Source: Pontibacter aquaedesilientis (GTDB lineage Bacteria > Bacteroidota > Bacteroidia > Cytophagales > Hymenobacteraceae). Taken from it: DNA of 64,000 nucleotides. The stretch covers positions 620,001 to 684,000 of the forward strand of contig NZ_JACXAJ010000002.1 of the NCBI RefSeq assembly GCF_014773225.1. The letters are read 5' to 3'. Under the pieces are notes generated by a model. That model made no database searches, was not told the origin of the DNA, and saw only the letters and a program-made list of their open reading frames with translations. The translations under genes were made by a program, and so were the position numbers. Positions 1 to 7,848 of this stretch are shown here, one piece after another (the first letter of the stretch is position 1; each line of letters begins with the position of its first letter).

Positions 1-2
1 TT

Positions 3-2189
3 AACTACATCGAAACCTACCTTTACTCGGGCAAGCACAGCAACTGGATATTTCCGCGTTATCACCAACAGCGCAGCGTACGCCGCATCTGTTCCGATAT
101 TGCCGGGCAAGTAGAGCGTACCGGCACACTTAACTTACGCTACCTGGTGCAGCACTCTACTGGTTCTGGTAAGAGTAATACCATTGTGTGGCTCGTACAA
201 AACCTGCGCAACCTGCATGTAAACAATACCCGCCTTTTTGATAGCGTGGTGGTACTAACCGACCGCGTAAACTTAGATGGCCAGATATCCGACAACTTTA
301 AAGGCGCCATCGACAGCACCGGTGTTGTGGCTTACACCGATAAAACATCGGGAAGCAACATCACGCTAAAAGATGCCCTGCAGAAAAACTATAAAGTAGT
401 AGTATCTACTATTCACAAGTTCTCGCACCTGAAGGATCTTGAAAACCAGACTGGCAAAAAGATATGCGTGATCATTGACGAAGGACACCGCAGTCAGGAA
501 GGCAACCTGCACGAAAAAATGACCGATACCTTTGATGCAGGCACCGGAGACGAACTGGAAAAACTGGCTGGCGATATAACAAAAAAAGTATATCCCAACC
601 TCTGCTTTATCGGCCTTACCGCCACCCCAAGCGATTTAACACTGGAGCGTTTTGGCCGCAAAAACGAAAAGGGGGAATGGGAGCCATTTGATGTTTACTC
701 TATGGATGAAGCCATAGCAGAAGGCTACATTCTAGATGTGGTAAAGAATGTAATTGCATACGAAACGCTCTACGAACTCAACTACAAATACGATAGCGAA
801 AAGGAATACCCGCCCCTGCAGATCTACAGCGCTTTAAAGAAAAAGGCTTTTGAAGATGACGAGGTGATCAAAGAGAAGTGCGGTATAATTGCCACCACAT
901 TTAAGAAGCAGACGGCGAATAAAATTAATGGCCTTGCCAAAGCCATGGTAGTCACCAGCAGCCGATTGGCTGCCGTAAAGTATAAACTTTTTATGGATGA
1001 GGTGCTGCAGAAGAGAGGGCTGAAGTATAAAACGCTGGTTGCCTTTAGCGGTACTATACATCACAACGGGCAAAACTTCACCGAAGCTGGCATGAACGCA
1101 GCCGTGCTGCAGGAGCGTAAGCTGGAAGAAGCCTTTGAGAAAGATGGTACCATCCGTTTCCTAATAGTTGCCAATAAATATCAGACAGGCTTTGATGAAC
1201 CGCTGCTGCACACCATGTTCCTGGATAAATCTATGTCGGACCCGAAAAACATTGTGCAGACCCTAAGCCGCCTGAACCGCACCGCACCAGGCAAAGATGA
1301 CACACTCACGGTAGATTTTACCAACTCTTACGACAACATTATTGCCGCTTTCAAAAAATACCAGAAGCAGGTAACCAGCCATAAAGATGCCAGACCAGAA
1401 GACCTGTACGAACTGAAGAACGAGCTGTTAAAGAAAGGTGTGTTTACGGCTGTAGATGTGGAAGAGTGCTTGGCTTTGTACCATAGCGAAAAGGGCGAAG
1501 ATGCGGCAGCACTTTACGCATACTTAGTCTTCATCAAAAAAGCTGTAGAAGCTAAACTTGATGTTGAAGAGAGAAGAGTATTTCGCACTCTGTTGAGCCG
1601 GTATGTGAACTTTTTCAGTTACATCCGCACTTTGTTCCATATTCCGCAAGGCGAACTGCACGAGTTGTACCTGTTCTCCAGCCTGCTTTATAAGTACCTG
1701 GATACGACCATGACAGCTGCTGAACTAGAGGCAGAAATGCGCCATGTGAAGTTAAAAAACTATGACATTTCCAAAGTTGATGTTACCACAGCGGAGGAAG
1801 ATGAAGACGATGGTGAAGGAGGAGAAGGAAGTGGTAATAATGGCGGTAATGTAACGTCGGTTTCTAAAATGGCTACTGTAGCGGAAGTGGTAGAGATCAT
1901 CAATCTGCGCTTTCAGGAGAAGGTTTCACCGGAAGGTGCAGAGGTTATAGAAGGTTATGCCAATAGTATGGCCTTGAACGAAGAACTGGCCGCTGACATC
2001 CGCAACAACGCCGATAAGAACCCGGAAGAGCTTTACCAGAAAATTATTAAAGACAAGCTGGTGAAATATTACACAGATTATATAATAAAGAACAACCCGC
2101 TAAAGTATAGCGAGCTGACCGATGAACGTGTGCTGAGCCTTGTGAGTAAGGCTACTTACCAGATGCTGCGCGGCAGGCTGGGTGTGTAA
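3..2189 (+). CDS. hsdR: Type I restriction enzyme subunit R (HsdR), 5' end off the window
   Basis: This is the translocating and cleaving subunit of a type I restriction-modification complex; it acts on unmodified DNA in the cytoplasm using ATP. The frame is open from base 3 with no start, so the N-terminal nuclease domain lies upstream of the window. Visible residues include the HsdR motif FPRYHQ just before the helicase core, a Walker A HSTGSGKSNT, the DEAD-like box DEGH, motif III GLTATP, and motifs QTGFDEP and QTLSRLNR in the second RecA lobe. A Glu/Asp/Gly-rich linker follows (about bases 1785-1850), then a helical C-terminal domain. No hsdM or hsdS follows, so they should be upstream if present. 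G+C is somewhat below that of its neighbours (27 of 60 in one counted line) and no AGGTATAG word occurs inside it, which fits acquisition by transfer. Confidence 0.93.
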   Translation, partial: NYIETYLYSGKHSNWIFPRYHQQRSVRRICSDIAGQVERTGTLNLRYLVQHSTGSGKSNTIVWLVQNLRNLHVNNTRLFDSVVVLTDRVNLDGQISDNFKGAIDSTGVVAYTDKTSGSNITLKDALQKNYKVVVSTIHKFSHLKDLENQTGKKICVIIDEGHRSQEGNLHEKMTDTFDAGTGDELEKLAGDITKKVYPNLCFIGLTATPSDLTLERFGRKNEKGEWEPFDVYSMDEAIAEGYILDVVKNVIAYETLYELNYKYDSEKEYPPLQIYSALKKKAFEDDEVIKEKCGIIATTFKKQTANKINGLAKAMVVTSSRLAAVKYKLFMDEVLQKRGLKYKTLVAFSGTIHHNGQNFTEAGMNAAVLQERKLEEAFEKDGTIRFLIVANKYQTGFDEPLLHTMFLDKSMSDPKNIVQTLSRLNRTAPGKDDTLTVDFTNSYDNIIAAFKKYQKQVTSHKDARPEDLYELKNELLKKGVFTAVDVEECLALYHSEKGEDAAALYAYLVFIKKAVEAKLDVEERRVFRTLLSRYVNFFSYIRTLFHIPQGELHELYLFSSLLYKYLDTTMTAAELEAEMRHVKLKNYDISKVDVTTAEEDEDDGEGGEGSGNNGGNVTSVSKMATVAEVVEIINLRFQEKVSPEGAEVIEGYANSMALNEELAADIRNNADKNPEELYQKIIKDKLVKYYTDYIIKNNPLKYSELTDERVLSLVSKATYQMLRGRLGV

Positions 2190-2196
2190 AAACAAA

Positions 2197-2228
2197 AAAA
2201 GCTGCCAGAATCCCGGGCAGCTTTTTTT
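2197..2228 (+). terminator. Hairpin terminator after hsdR, probably bidirectional
   Basis: Arms GCTGCC (2201-2206) and GGCAGC (2216-2221) are flanked by an A-run on the left and a T-run on the right. It can therefore end hsdR on the plus strand and the convergent lipoprotein gene on the minus strand. Confidence 0.8.
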
Positions 2229-2250
2229 AGTTTATGTTGACAGGTATAGC

Positions 2251-2526
2251 CTATAGTTCATTTTGGTTTTCGCGGTTTTCCCGTTCGCGTTGACGTTCCT
2301 TTTTCTTCTTGTCCTTTTTGCGGCCTATGGCACCGCCACCAACCGCACCGGCTGTGCCTCCAATTACGGCACCTTTCGTGCCCCCCACGGCAGCGCCCGT
2401 TGCGGCACCTGCTGCACCTCCTATTACGGCGCCCTTCTTCTTACTGCTCCATCCGTCTGTGCCAGCGCAACTACCTAGTAGAAACACCGACAAAATTGTA
2501 AAACATACTATCCTTAAGTTTTTCAT
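2251..2526 (-). CDS. Small glycine-zipper lipoprotein
   Basis: This 91-residue protein has a signal peptide ending in the lipobox LLGSC (Cys about residue 20), so it should be lipid-anchored in the cell envelope. The middle (about residues 33-68) is a run of Gly/Ala repeats with the GxxxG spacing of glycine zippers (AVIGGAAGAATGAAVGG and a second similar unit). The tail is highly charged, rich in Lys, Arg and Glu (KKDKKKKERQRE). Such proteins are thought to pack in the outer membrane or periplasm, but the exact role here is unknown. It converges on hsdR. Opposite-strand readings of this Gly/Ala stretch are low-complexity shadows. Confidence 0.8.
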   Translation of the reverse strand: MKNLRIVCFTILSVFLLGSCAGTDGWSSKKKGAVIGGAAGAATGAAVGGTKGAVIGGTAGAVGGGAIGRKKDKKKKERQRERENRENQNEL

Positions 2527-2766
2527 ATTTTGTTGATTTTCTGTGAGTTAAATACGATTTTAAGCAGTCGTGAGTTGTGTTGTAAACGTATTGGCAGATA
2601 GGGTTCTGCGCTGTATGGTTCCAGAATATCAGAATGAGGGATACCCCAAGTCACCGGTTTTTTCTATTATTTGGATAAGAAGTGGCGACTGGGCGTCACA
2701 AAATAGTAAGCTTCGCAGTATAAAGGCTGTTTTCGGTATAAACCAACCCGGATTGACCTACCCCTT

Positions 2767-3288
2767 ATGACAGATATTGCCATACTGCCCTGCAGCACAA
2801 ATGACCTGGCCTTGCTCCAGCGAATTGCCCTTGCCGCCTACGACGATCACTACACCTATCTGTGGCAGGATGGTGGAGCGTGGTACAAAGCACATTATTT
2901 TACAGAAGAAGCCTTAAGCGCTGAGTTGACCGACCCCAATACAGCCTTTTTCCTGATCTATCAGCAGGATGAGCCGGTCGGTTTCCTGAAGCTAAACAAG
3001 GACAAGGCGCTGGAGGGCTACACCGACGCGGAGTGCCTGGAGTTGGAGCGGCTATACCTGCTGGAGCGTGCTTCAGGTATAGGTATAGGCAAGTGGGCCA
3101 TTGATTTTACCATGCAATATGCCCTCGAGCAAGGCAAAAGCATCGTGTGGCTCAAGGCGATGGACAGCAGCCGGTCAGTAGAGTTTTACGAACACAACGG
3201 CTTTACGAAATGCGGTACCCACGAACTCGACTTTGAGCAAATGAAGGAGATGTACCGGGGTATGATCGTCATGAAAAGGGAAGTCTGA
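2767..3288 (+). CDS. GNAT-family N-acetyltransferase
   Basis: A 173-residue single-domain GNAT protein that should transfer acetyl from acetyl-CoA to an amine; the substrate is not predictable. The acetyl-CoA loop is visible as RASGIGIGKWAIDF (about residues 97-110), preceded by the beta-4 strand LELERLYLL. The typical GNAT ending VEFYEHNGFTKCG follows. The length is normal for the family. It is monocistronic in appearance, with 240 bases upstream that contain one GGTATA word but no convincing gene. The start ATG lies directly after a CCCCTT stretch with no clear Shine-Dalgarno, as is common in Bacteroidota. Confidence 0.87.
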   Translation: MTDIAILPCSTNDLALLQRIALAAYDDHYTYLWQDGGAWYKAHYFTEEALSAELTDPNTAFFLIYQQDEPVGFLKLNKDKALEGYTDAECLELERLYLLERASGIGIGKWAIDFTMQYALEQGKSIVWLKAMDSSRSVEFYEHNGFTKCGTHELDFEQMKEMYRGMIVMKREV

Positions 3289-3343
3289 TGATGCACCGAA
3301 GCGTTTCTATGTATACCTTTGGAAGGAAGCAAAACCTCCTTTT

Positions 3344-3793
3344 ATGAAATACGCTTTTCCGCTGCTGACACTCTGTGCCCTCATATTTGGCTGCAACAGG
3401 AGCGAGCCCGAGCACACTTCCAGCAGACTTGAACAGCCCGCCTATGACATGAGCACCTGGGTAAAAGCCGACCTGGAGTGTGAGGAACTGCGCAACGCCG
3501 ACGAGGACGACCCACAGGCAGTGGTGTACCTCAACCAGCTGGAAACAAGCTACCTGATCGACACAGTCTATACCTGCTCCGTCATTGCTCCGGAGATGTA
3601 CCGCACCTACGACATTCCGCGGAATGCCCTTTCGGCTTGTGGGGGCTGGTGGGCCGGCAGCGGTCATTTTTACTATACCCTGCAGGAGGGCGACAGCATT
3701 GCGGTTATGCATGCTTACCGCATACAGCACGACAGCCTTGGCTTTGAGTATAAACTGAAGCAGCGCTTGCCGGCCATGTATTCCGCCGAATAA
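3344..3793 (+). CDS. Hypothetical lipoprotein
   Basis: This 149-residue protein begins with a signal peptide and lipobox-like IFGC (Cys about residue 17), so it is predicted to be a lipoprotein. The mature part is acidic and contains a pair ECEE and a CGGWWAGSGHFYYTLQEGD segment with Trp and Tyr residues. I do not recognise the family. It follows the GNAT gene by 55 bases and may be read with it. Nothing in the sequence points to a specific function. Confidence 0.7.
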   Translation: MKYAFPLLTLCALIFGCNRSEPEHTSSRLEQPAYDMSTWVKADLECEELRNADEDDPQAVVYLNQLETSYLIDTVYTCSVIAPEMYRTYDIPRNALSACGGWWAGSGHFYYTLQEGDSIAVMHAYRIQHDSLGFEYKLKQRLPAMYSAE

Positions 3794-3832
3794 AATCCTG
3801 TTAGCAGCTCAAACCCTACTATGTTGCCTGCC

Positions 3833-4735
3833 CTAGGCTGTTTTCTGGAGCACATTCTGTTTGGAGTGGCTCACCATGTATACTCCTGCGAAGATCAGCA
3901 ACGCATACAGGGCTTTCTGCAGTGTAAACACATCTTTACCCAATGCAATGGCGATGATAATGGCCAGCACCGGCTGCAAATAAATGTAGGCGCCCACCAG
4001 CGAGGGATTGGCATAGCGTAGCGACCAGGTGTTCAGCAGATAGGTCAGGATAGTCACCGCCACCACCATGAACACGAGGGCCAGCCAGATAGAAGTCGGC
4101 AGCGCACTGTAGTCCGGTTCCAGCACCTGCTGAAAGCCAAACGGGATCACGATAACGGCACCCACCGTAAACACACGGGCCACCACCGTAATCGCTTTAT
4201 ACTTCTGCATAAGCGGTTTTACCAGCACCAGGTACATGCCAAATGAGACGGCGTTGAGTATAATGAGCAGGTCACCGTACATGTTGCCGGTCGTGCCCTC
4301 GCCGCGTGAGTGACTGATGAGCAGCAAGGCACCAAAGCAGGCCGCCACTATACCTGTCACTTTGCGCCAGCCCACACGCTCCTTCAGCAGCAGCGCCGAA
4401 AACAGCAACACTACCACCGGGATGATCACCATGAGCAGCGCCGCGTTGATGGGGGCCGTCAGGTTGAGGCCCGCAAAAAAGCAGAGTTGGTTCACGGCTA
4501 TACCTGTCACGCCGCAGGCAATGGCCCGCAGGTTATCGGCGCGCCCCACGATCTTCTCCTTCACCAACAGCCGCGACAGTATGCCGAAAAAGATCGCTGC
4601 CGAAACCACCCGAATCAGAATCAGGCCAAAAGGACCGACATACTCAGGCATCACCTCCTTGGCAATGCTGTAATTGCTCCCGTAGATAAGCGCCACCAGA
4701 AAAAGCGCCACATGCACCTGCACCTGTTTACTCAT
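3833..4735 (-). CDS. EamA/DMT-family transporter
   Basis: A 300-residue inner-membrane protein with about ten hydrophobic segments in two repeated halves, which is the drug/metabolite exporter (EamA, RhaT-like) layout. Recognisable family features are the N-terminal YGSNYSIAK, the first-half end GLNLTAPINAALLMVIIPV, and the second-half segment SLVGAYIYLQPVLAIIIA with the conserved Pro. The substrate cannot be read from sequence; family members export amino acids, nucleosides or other small metabolites. It converges with the upstream lipoprotein gene and is divergent from the AI-2E permease gene, sharing about 80 bases of upstream DNA. Confidence 0.9.
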   Translation of the reverse strand: MSKQVQVHVALFLVALIYGSNYSIAKEVMPEYVGPFGLILIRVVSAAIFFGILSRLLVKEKIVGRADNLRAIACGVTGIAVNQLCFFAGLNLTAPINAALLMVIIPVVVLLFSALLLKERVGWRKVTGIVAACFGALLLISHSRGEGTTGNMYGDLLIILNAVSFGMYLVLVKPLMQKYKAITVVARVFTVGAVIVIPFGFQQVLEPDYSALPTSIWLALVFMVVAVTILTYLLNTWSLRYANPSLVGAYIYLQPVLAIIIAIALGKDVFTLQKALYALLIFAGVYMVSHSKQNVLQKTA

Positions 4736-4814
4736 GCCACAAAGGTACGTTGTTATTTGGTCAGTACCGTATAAGGAAAACCGATAGAAATTTTACGCTA
4801 AAATCAACTGCTAC

Positions 4815-5993
4815 ATGAAGGAAATGCCCATTACCGTTAGAAGGGCCATCGAAATTACAGGACTGTTTTTTCTGGGTTGGATTATCGTGCTAGGTAGGGG
4901 ACTGCTGGCCCCCCTGCTGATGGCCTTTTTTATCAGTATCATGCTGCTGCCCGTTTACCGGTTTTTCAGGAACCGGAAGTTTCCGGAGGCCGTCGCCATC
5001 GGCGTCAGCCTGCTGGCTCTGATCGTGGCGCTGGGCCTGATCATCTGGTTTTTCTCGTCCCAGATCAGCATCCTGATCCGGGATTTCCCGGCGATCCAGA
5101 AGAACGTGATGCAGCACCTGAACTCCCTGAGCAGCTGGATCGGCAGCCATACCCCTTTTTCGTCGCAGGAGCAGATTAACTTTATAAGCGAGCAGAGCAA
5201 CAACATGCTCACCTATGCCGGGGGGCTGCTGGGCGGTGTGGCGGGCGGCGTAACGGGTACGGTCATCTTCATTGGTCTCCTGCCGATTTACATATTTCTG
5301 CTGCTCTTCTACAAGAACCTGCTGCTGCGCTTTGTCTTCCTATGGTTCCCCCGCGAGAGCCACGAGAAGGTAGAAGAGACATTGGGTGAAATGCAGGTCA
5401 TCATCAAAAGCTATTTGTTCGGCTTGCTCATCCAGATCACTTACATGACCATTTTGCTGGGTGGTATCCTGATGCTCATTGGCATTAAGCATGCCCTGCT
5501 CATCGGGATCATTTTCGCCTTCCTCAACCTGATTCCGTATGTGGGGGCCTTGCTTGGCAATATCATCGGGGTGCTGCTTACACTGGCTTCGTCATCGGAG
5601 CTTTGGCCGATCGTTGCGGTGCTGGGAACCATTGCGGCAGTGCAGTTTGTGGACAATAACATCCTGATGCCCCGTATCGTGGGTTCCAAAGTCAAGATCA
5701 ATGCCCTGGCTACCATCGTGGGTGTGATCGTGGGGGGCGAGATAGCAGGTATAGCCGGCATGTTCCTTTCCCTGCCTGTTATTGCCATGCTCAAAGTGGT
5801 GTTCGACAGGAGTGAGCAGTTCAAGCAGTGGGGCGTGCTGTTCGGCGATGAGCGCCCTACCCTCAGTCCTATGGGAGTCCCGGTGCTCCGCTGGGACACC
5901 AAGGCTGTCCGGCAAAAGTTGGAGCAGGAAAATGAAATAGAGCCGCCCTTCGAAGGGAAGAAAGGCGACAGACCTGAGAAGGAGCAAGGTTAA
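4815..5993 (+). CDS. AI-2E family transporter (PerM/YdiK-like)
   Basis: A 392-residue membrane protein of the AI-2E exporter superfamily. Paired N-terminal helices (about residues 12-75) precede a periplasmic stretch of about 80 residues, then about five more helices with the family segments PIYIFLLLFYK and NLIPYVGALLGNIIGVLL, and PRIVGSKVKINAL near the end. The C-terminal 50 residues are hydrophilic and charged. Despite the family name, most members are not shown to move autoinducer-2; sodium/proton antiport and general export roles have been reported. It is a single gene, divergent from the EamA gene. Confidence 0.9.
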   Translation: MKEMPITVRRAIEITGLFFLGWIIVLGRGLLAPLLMAFFISIMLLPVYRFFRNRKFPEAVAIGVSLLALIVALGLIIWFFSSQISILIRDFPAIQKNVMQHLNSLSSWIGSHTPFSSQEQINFISEQSNNMLTYAGGLLGGVAGGVTGTVIFIGLLPIYIFLLLFYKNLLLRFVFLWFPRESHEKVEETLGEMQVIIKSYLFGLLIQITYMTILLGGILMLIGIKHALLIGIIFAFLNLIPYVGALLGNIIGVLLTLASSSELWPIVAVLGTIAAVQFVDNNILMPRIVGSKVKINALATIVGVIVGGEIAGIAGMFLSLPVIAMLKVVFDRSEQFKQWGVLFGDERPTLSPMGVPVLRWDTKAVRQKLEQENEIEPPFEGKKGDRPEKEQG

Positions 5994-6201
5994 AATGGTT
6001 TACCCGTCTGGCAAGTGCCTTTTCAGGTATAGCTTATCAAGCTAATGAAACAATAAGATGGGTTTGACTTATGACCCGCTGGTTTCTTCGACCAATGGGT
6101 AGAAGATTCAATCCTTGTCCGTAACAATTAGTTCGTAGCAAGGCTGGCGGGACGGTAGTTGGCGCAAGCGTTCATTCCCTGCCGCTTTGCCCTCAAATTC
6201 G

Positions 6202-6209
6202 TAACTTTG
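6202..6209 (+). promoter_or_regulatory. Possible -7 box upstream of rarA
   Basis: TAACTTTG matches the Bacteroidota -7 consensus TAnnTTTG, 33 bases before the rarA ATG. I see no TTG at the expected 19-21 base spacing upstream, so the call is tentative. Confidence 0.3.
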
Positions 6210-6241
6210 TTTTTGATCGATTCCGGAGAAAAAAAGAGCAG

Positions 6242-7510
6242 ATGATTCACCCGAACATACCGCTTGCCGAGCGCATGCGACCCCATAACCTGGACCAGTA
6301 TTATGGCCAGAAACACCTGGTAGGCCCTACCGGCATACTCCGCCGTTACATCGAGGGCGGCGTGATTCCCAGCATGATCCTGTGGGGGCCTCCCGGGGTA
6401 GGCAAAACCACACTGGCCAACATCATCGCCAATCAGATGAAAGTGCCCTTCGTGGCTCTGAGTGCCATTAACTCCGGCGTAAAGGACATCCGGGAAGTAA
6501 TTGAGCAGGCCAAGAAGCGACAAGGCACTGTGCTGTTCATCGACGAGATTCACCGCTTCAACAAGTCGCAGCAGGATGCGCTTTTGGGTGCGGTGGAAAA
6601 AGGCACGGTAACGCTGGTGGGCGCTACTACCGAAAATCCCTCTTTTGAGGTGATATCGGCTTTGTTGTCGCGTTGCCAGGTATACATCCTCCAGCATCTC
6701 ACCAAAGACGAACTGATCGAACTGGTGGACAAAGCACTGGCACACGACGAATGGATGCGCCACCGCAAGGTGCGGGTAGAGGAGTACGAGGCGCTGCTGA
6801 CCATCTCGGGAGGGGATGCCCGCAAGCTGCTCAACCTGCTCGAGATCGTGGCCGAAGGCGTGAAAGCAGACGAGGTGGTGGTGACCAACGAACTGGTGAA
6901 GCAGGTAGCGCAGCAGAACATCGTGATGTATGACAAATCCGGCGAGATGCACTACGACCTGGTATCGGCTTTCATCAAATCCATCCGCGGCTCCGACCCT
7001 AATGCGGCCGTATATTGGCTGGCGCGCATGATCGAGGGGGGCGAGGACCCGAAGTTCATTGCCCGCCGTCTGCTCATCGCTTCTTCTGAAGACATTGGCT
7101 TGGCTAATGCGAACGCCTTGCTTATGGCCACCAACTGTTTTCAGGCGGTGCAGATGATCGGCTACCCGGAGGCGGAAATCATTCTCTCGCAATGCACCGT
7201 ATACCTGGCCACCTCGCCTAAAAGCAATGCCTCCTACAAGGCCATTAAGCAGGCACGACAGTTGGTGCAGCAGACCGGCAACCTGCCCGTGCCGCTGCAC
7301 ATCCGCAACGCCCCCACCAAACTGATGAAGGAGATCGGCTATGGCAACAACTACAAATACGCCCACGACTACGACGGCAATTTTGTGGAGCAGGAGTTTA
7401 TGCCGCAGGAACTCAGCAATACCGCCCTGTACCAACCCGGCAACAACGGCCGCGAAGTCGAAATGCGCAAACAGCTACAAGCGCAATGGGGAAAAAAGTA
7501 CAGATATTAG
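6242..7510 (+). CDS. rarA: Replication-associated recombination protein A (RarA/MgsA)
   Basis: A 422-residue AAA+ ATPase of the RarA/MgsA/WRNIP1 family, which acts at stalled replication forks and single-strand gaps. Visible motifs are N-terminal PLAERMRPHNLDQYYGQ, Walker A GPPGVGKTT (about residues 44-52), Walker B LFIDEIHRFN (about 99-108), sensor 1 GATTENPSFE, and the C-terminal tetramerisation region with ARMIEGGEDPKFIARR and the ending DYDGNFVEQEFMP. The length is typical. The start is set by the conserved MIHPNIPLAERMRP context. It is a single gene with an inverted repeat element immediately downstream. Confidence 0.96.
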   Translation: MIHPNIPLAERMRPHNLDQYYGQKHLVGPTGILRRYIEGGVIPSMILWGPPGVGKTTLANIIANQMKVPFVALSAINSGVKDIREVIEQAKKRQGTVLFIDEIHRFNKSQQDALLGAVEKGTVTLVGATTENPSFEVISALLSRCQVYILQHLTKDELIELVDKALAHDEWMRHRKVRVEEYEALLTISGGDARKLLNLLEIVAEGVKADEVVVTNELVKQVAQQNIVMYDKSGEMHYDLVSAFIKSIRGSDPNAAVYWLARMIEGGEDPKFIARRLLIASSEDIGLANANALLMATNCFQAVQMIGYPEAEIILSQCTVYLATSPKSNASYKAIKQARQLVQQTGNLPVPLHIRNAPTKLMKEIGYGNNYKYAHDYDGNFVEQEFMPQELSNTALYQPGNNGREVEMRKQLQAQWGKKYRY

Positions 7511-7848
7511 GAGTTGGGGAGTTTGAGAGTTGGGAAGTTAGAAAGTTTGGAAGTTAAAAAGGTGCAGTTTTCTTCATTCGGAAAGGGCACGGTTTTTCCG
7601 AATCGTGCGCAGGCATCATTTAACCTTGCAGCCCCATTCCCAAACTCCTCAACTCCTAAACTTTCTAACTTCCAAACTTTCTAACTTCTAAACTTCCAAT
7701 TTCCTTCGTCTATGAAATAGTCTGATTGGTCGAGATTGCTGTTCATAGGGCCAATGGATTGAACTTTAAGACCTATTTTTGTTTATTGTATGCAGGGACC
7801 TATAATCCTGATCAATTTAAAAAGAACCTTTAACCCTAAATAGAACCT
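7511..7848. repeat. Intergenic inverted-repeat element (rarA-sppA gap)
   Basis: This 338-base gap has no gene. It holds a 23-bp perfect inverted repeat: arm 7534-7556 and arm 7666-7688, each made of tandem GAAGTT/GAAAGTTT-like words (CTTCCAAACTTT in the right arm). The repeat-rich stretches extend to about 7511-7556 on the left and 7639-7699 on the right, and about 110 unique bases lie between the arms. After the right arm come about 150 bases leading to sppA, including TATTTTTG (7772-7779), which matches the -7 box TAnnTTTG, though no well-spaced TTG partner is obvious. Confidence 0.8.

Noticed and set aside
2263..2536. Plus-strand Ala/Pro- or Cys-rich frames opposite the glycine-zipper gene
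   Set aside because: Low-complexity readings of the Gly/Ala repeat; the lipoprotein on the minus strand has a proper signal peptide and lipobox.
2570..2770. Short plus-strand frame before the GNAT gene
   Set aside because: No conserved features and it runs into the GNAT start; the gap composition does not look coding.
6128..7435. Long minus-strand open frame of 435 codons opposite rarA
   Set aside because: It lies antisense to a gene with clear AAA+ motifs, and its translation is rich in His, Arg and Gln without motifs; it is a composition shadow.
7511..7700. Possible CRISPR array in the repeat-rich gap
   Set aside because: The repeats are short tandem words in two opposed arms, without regular spacers; no cas gene is in the window.
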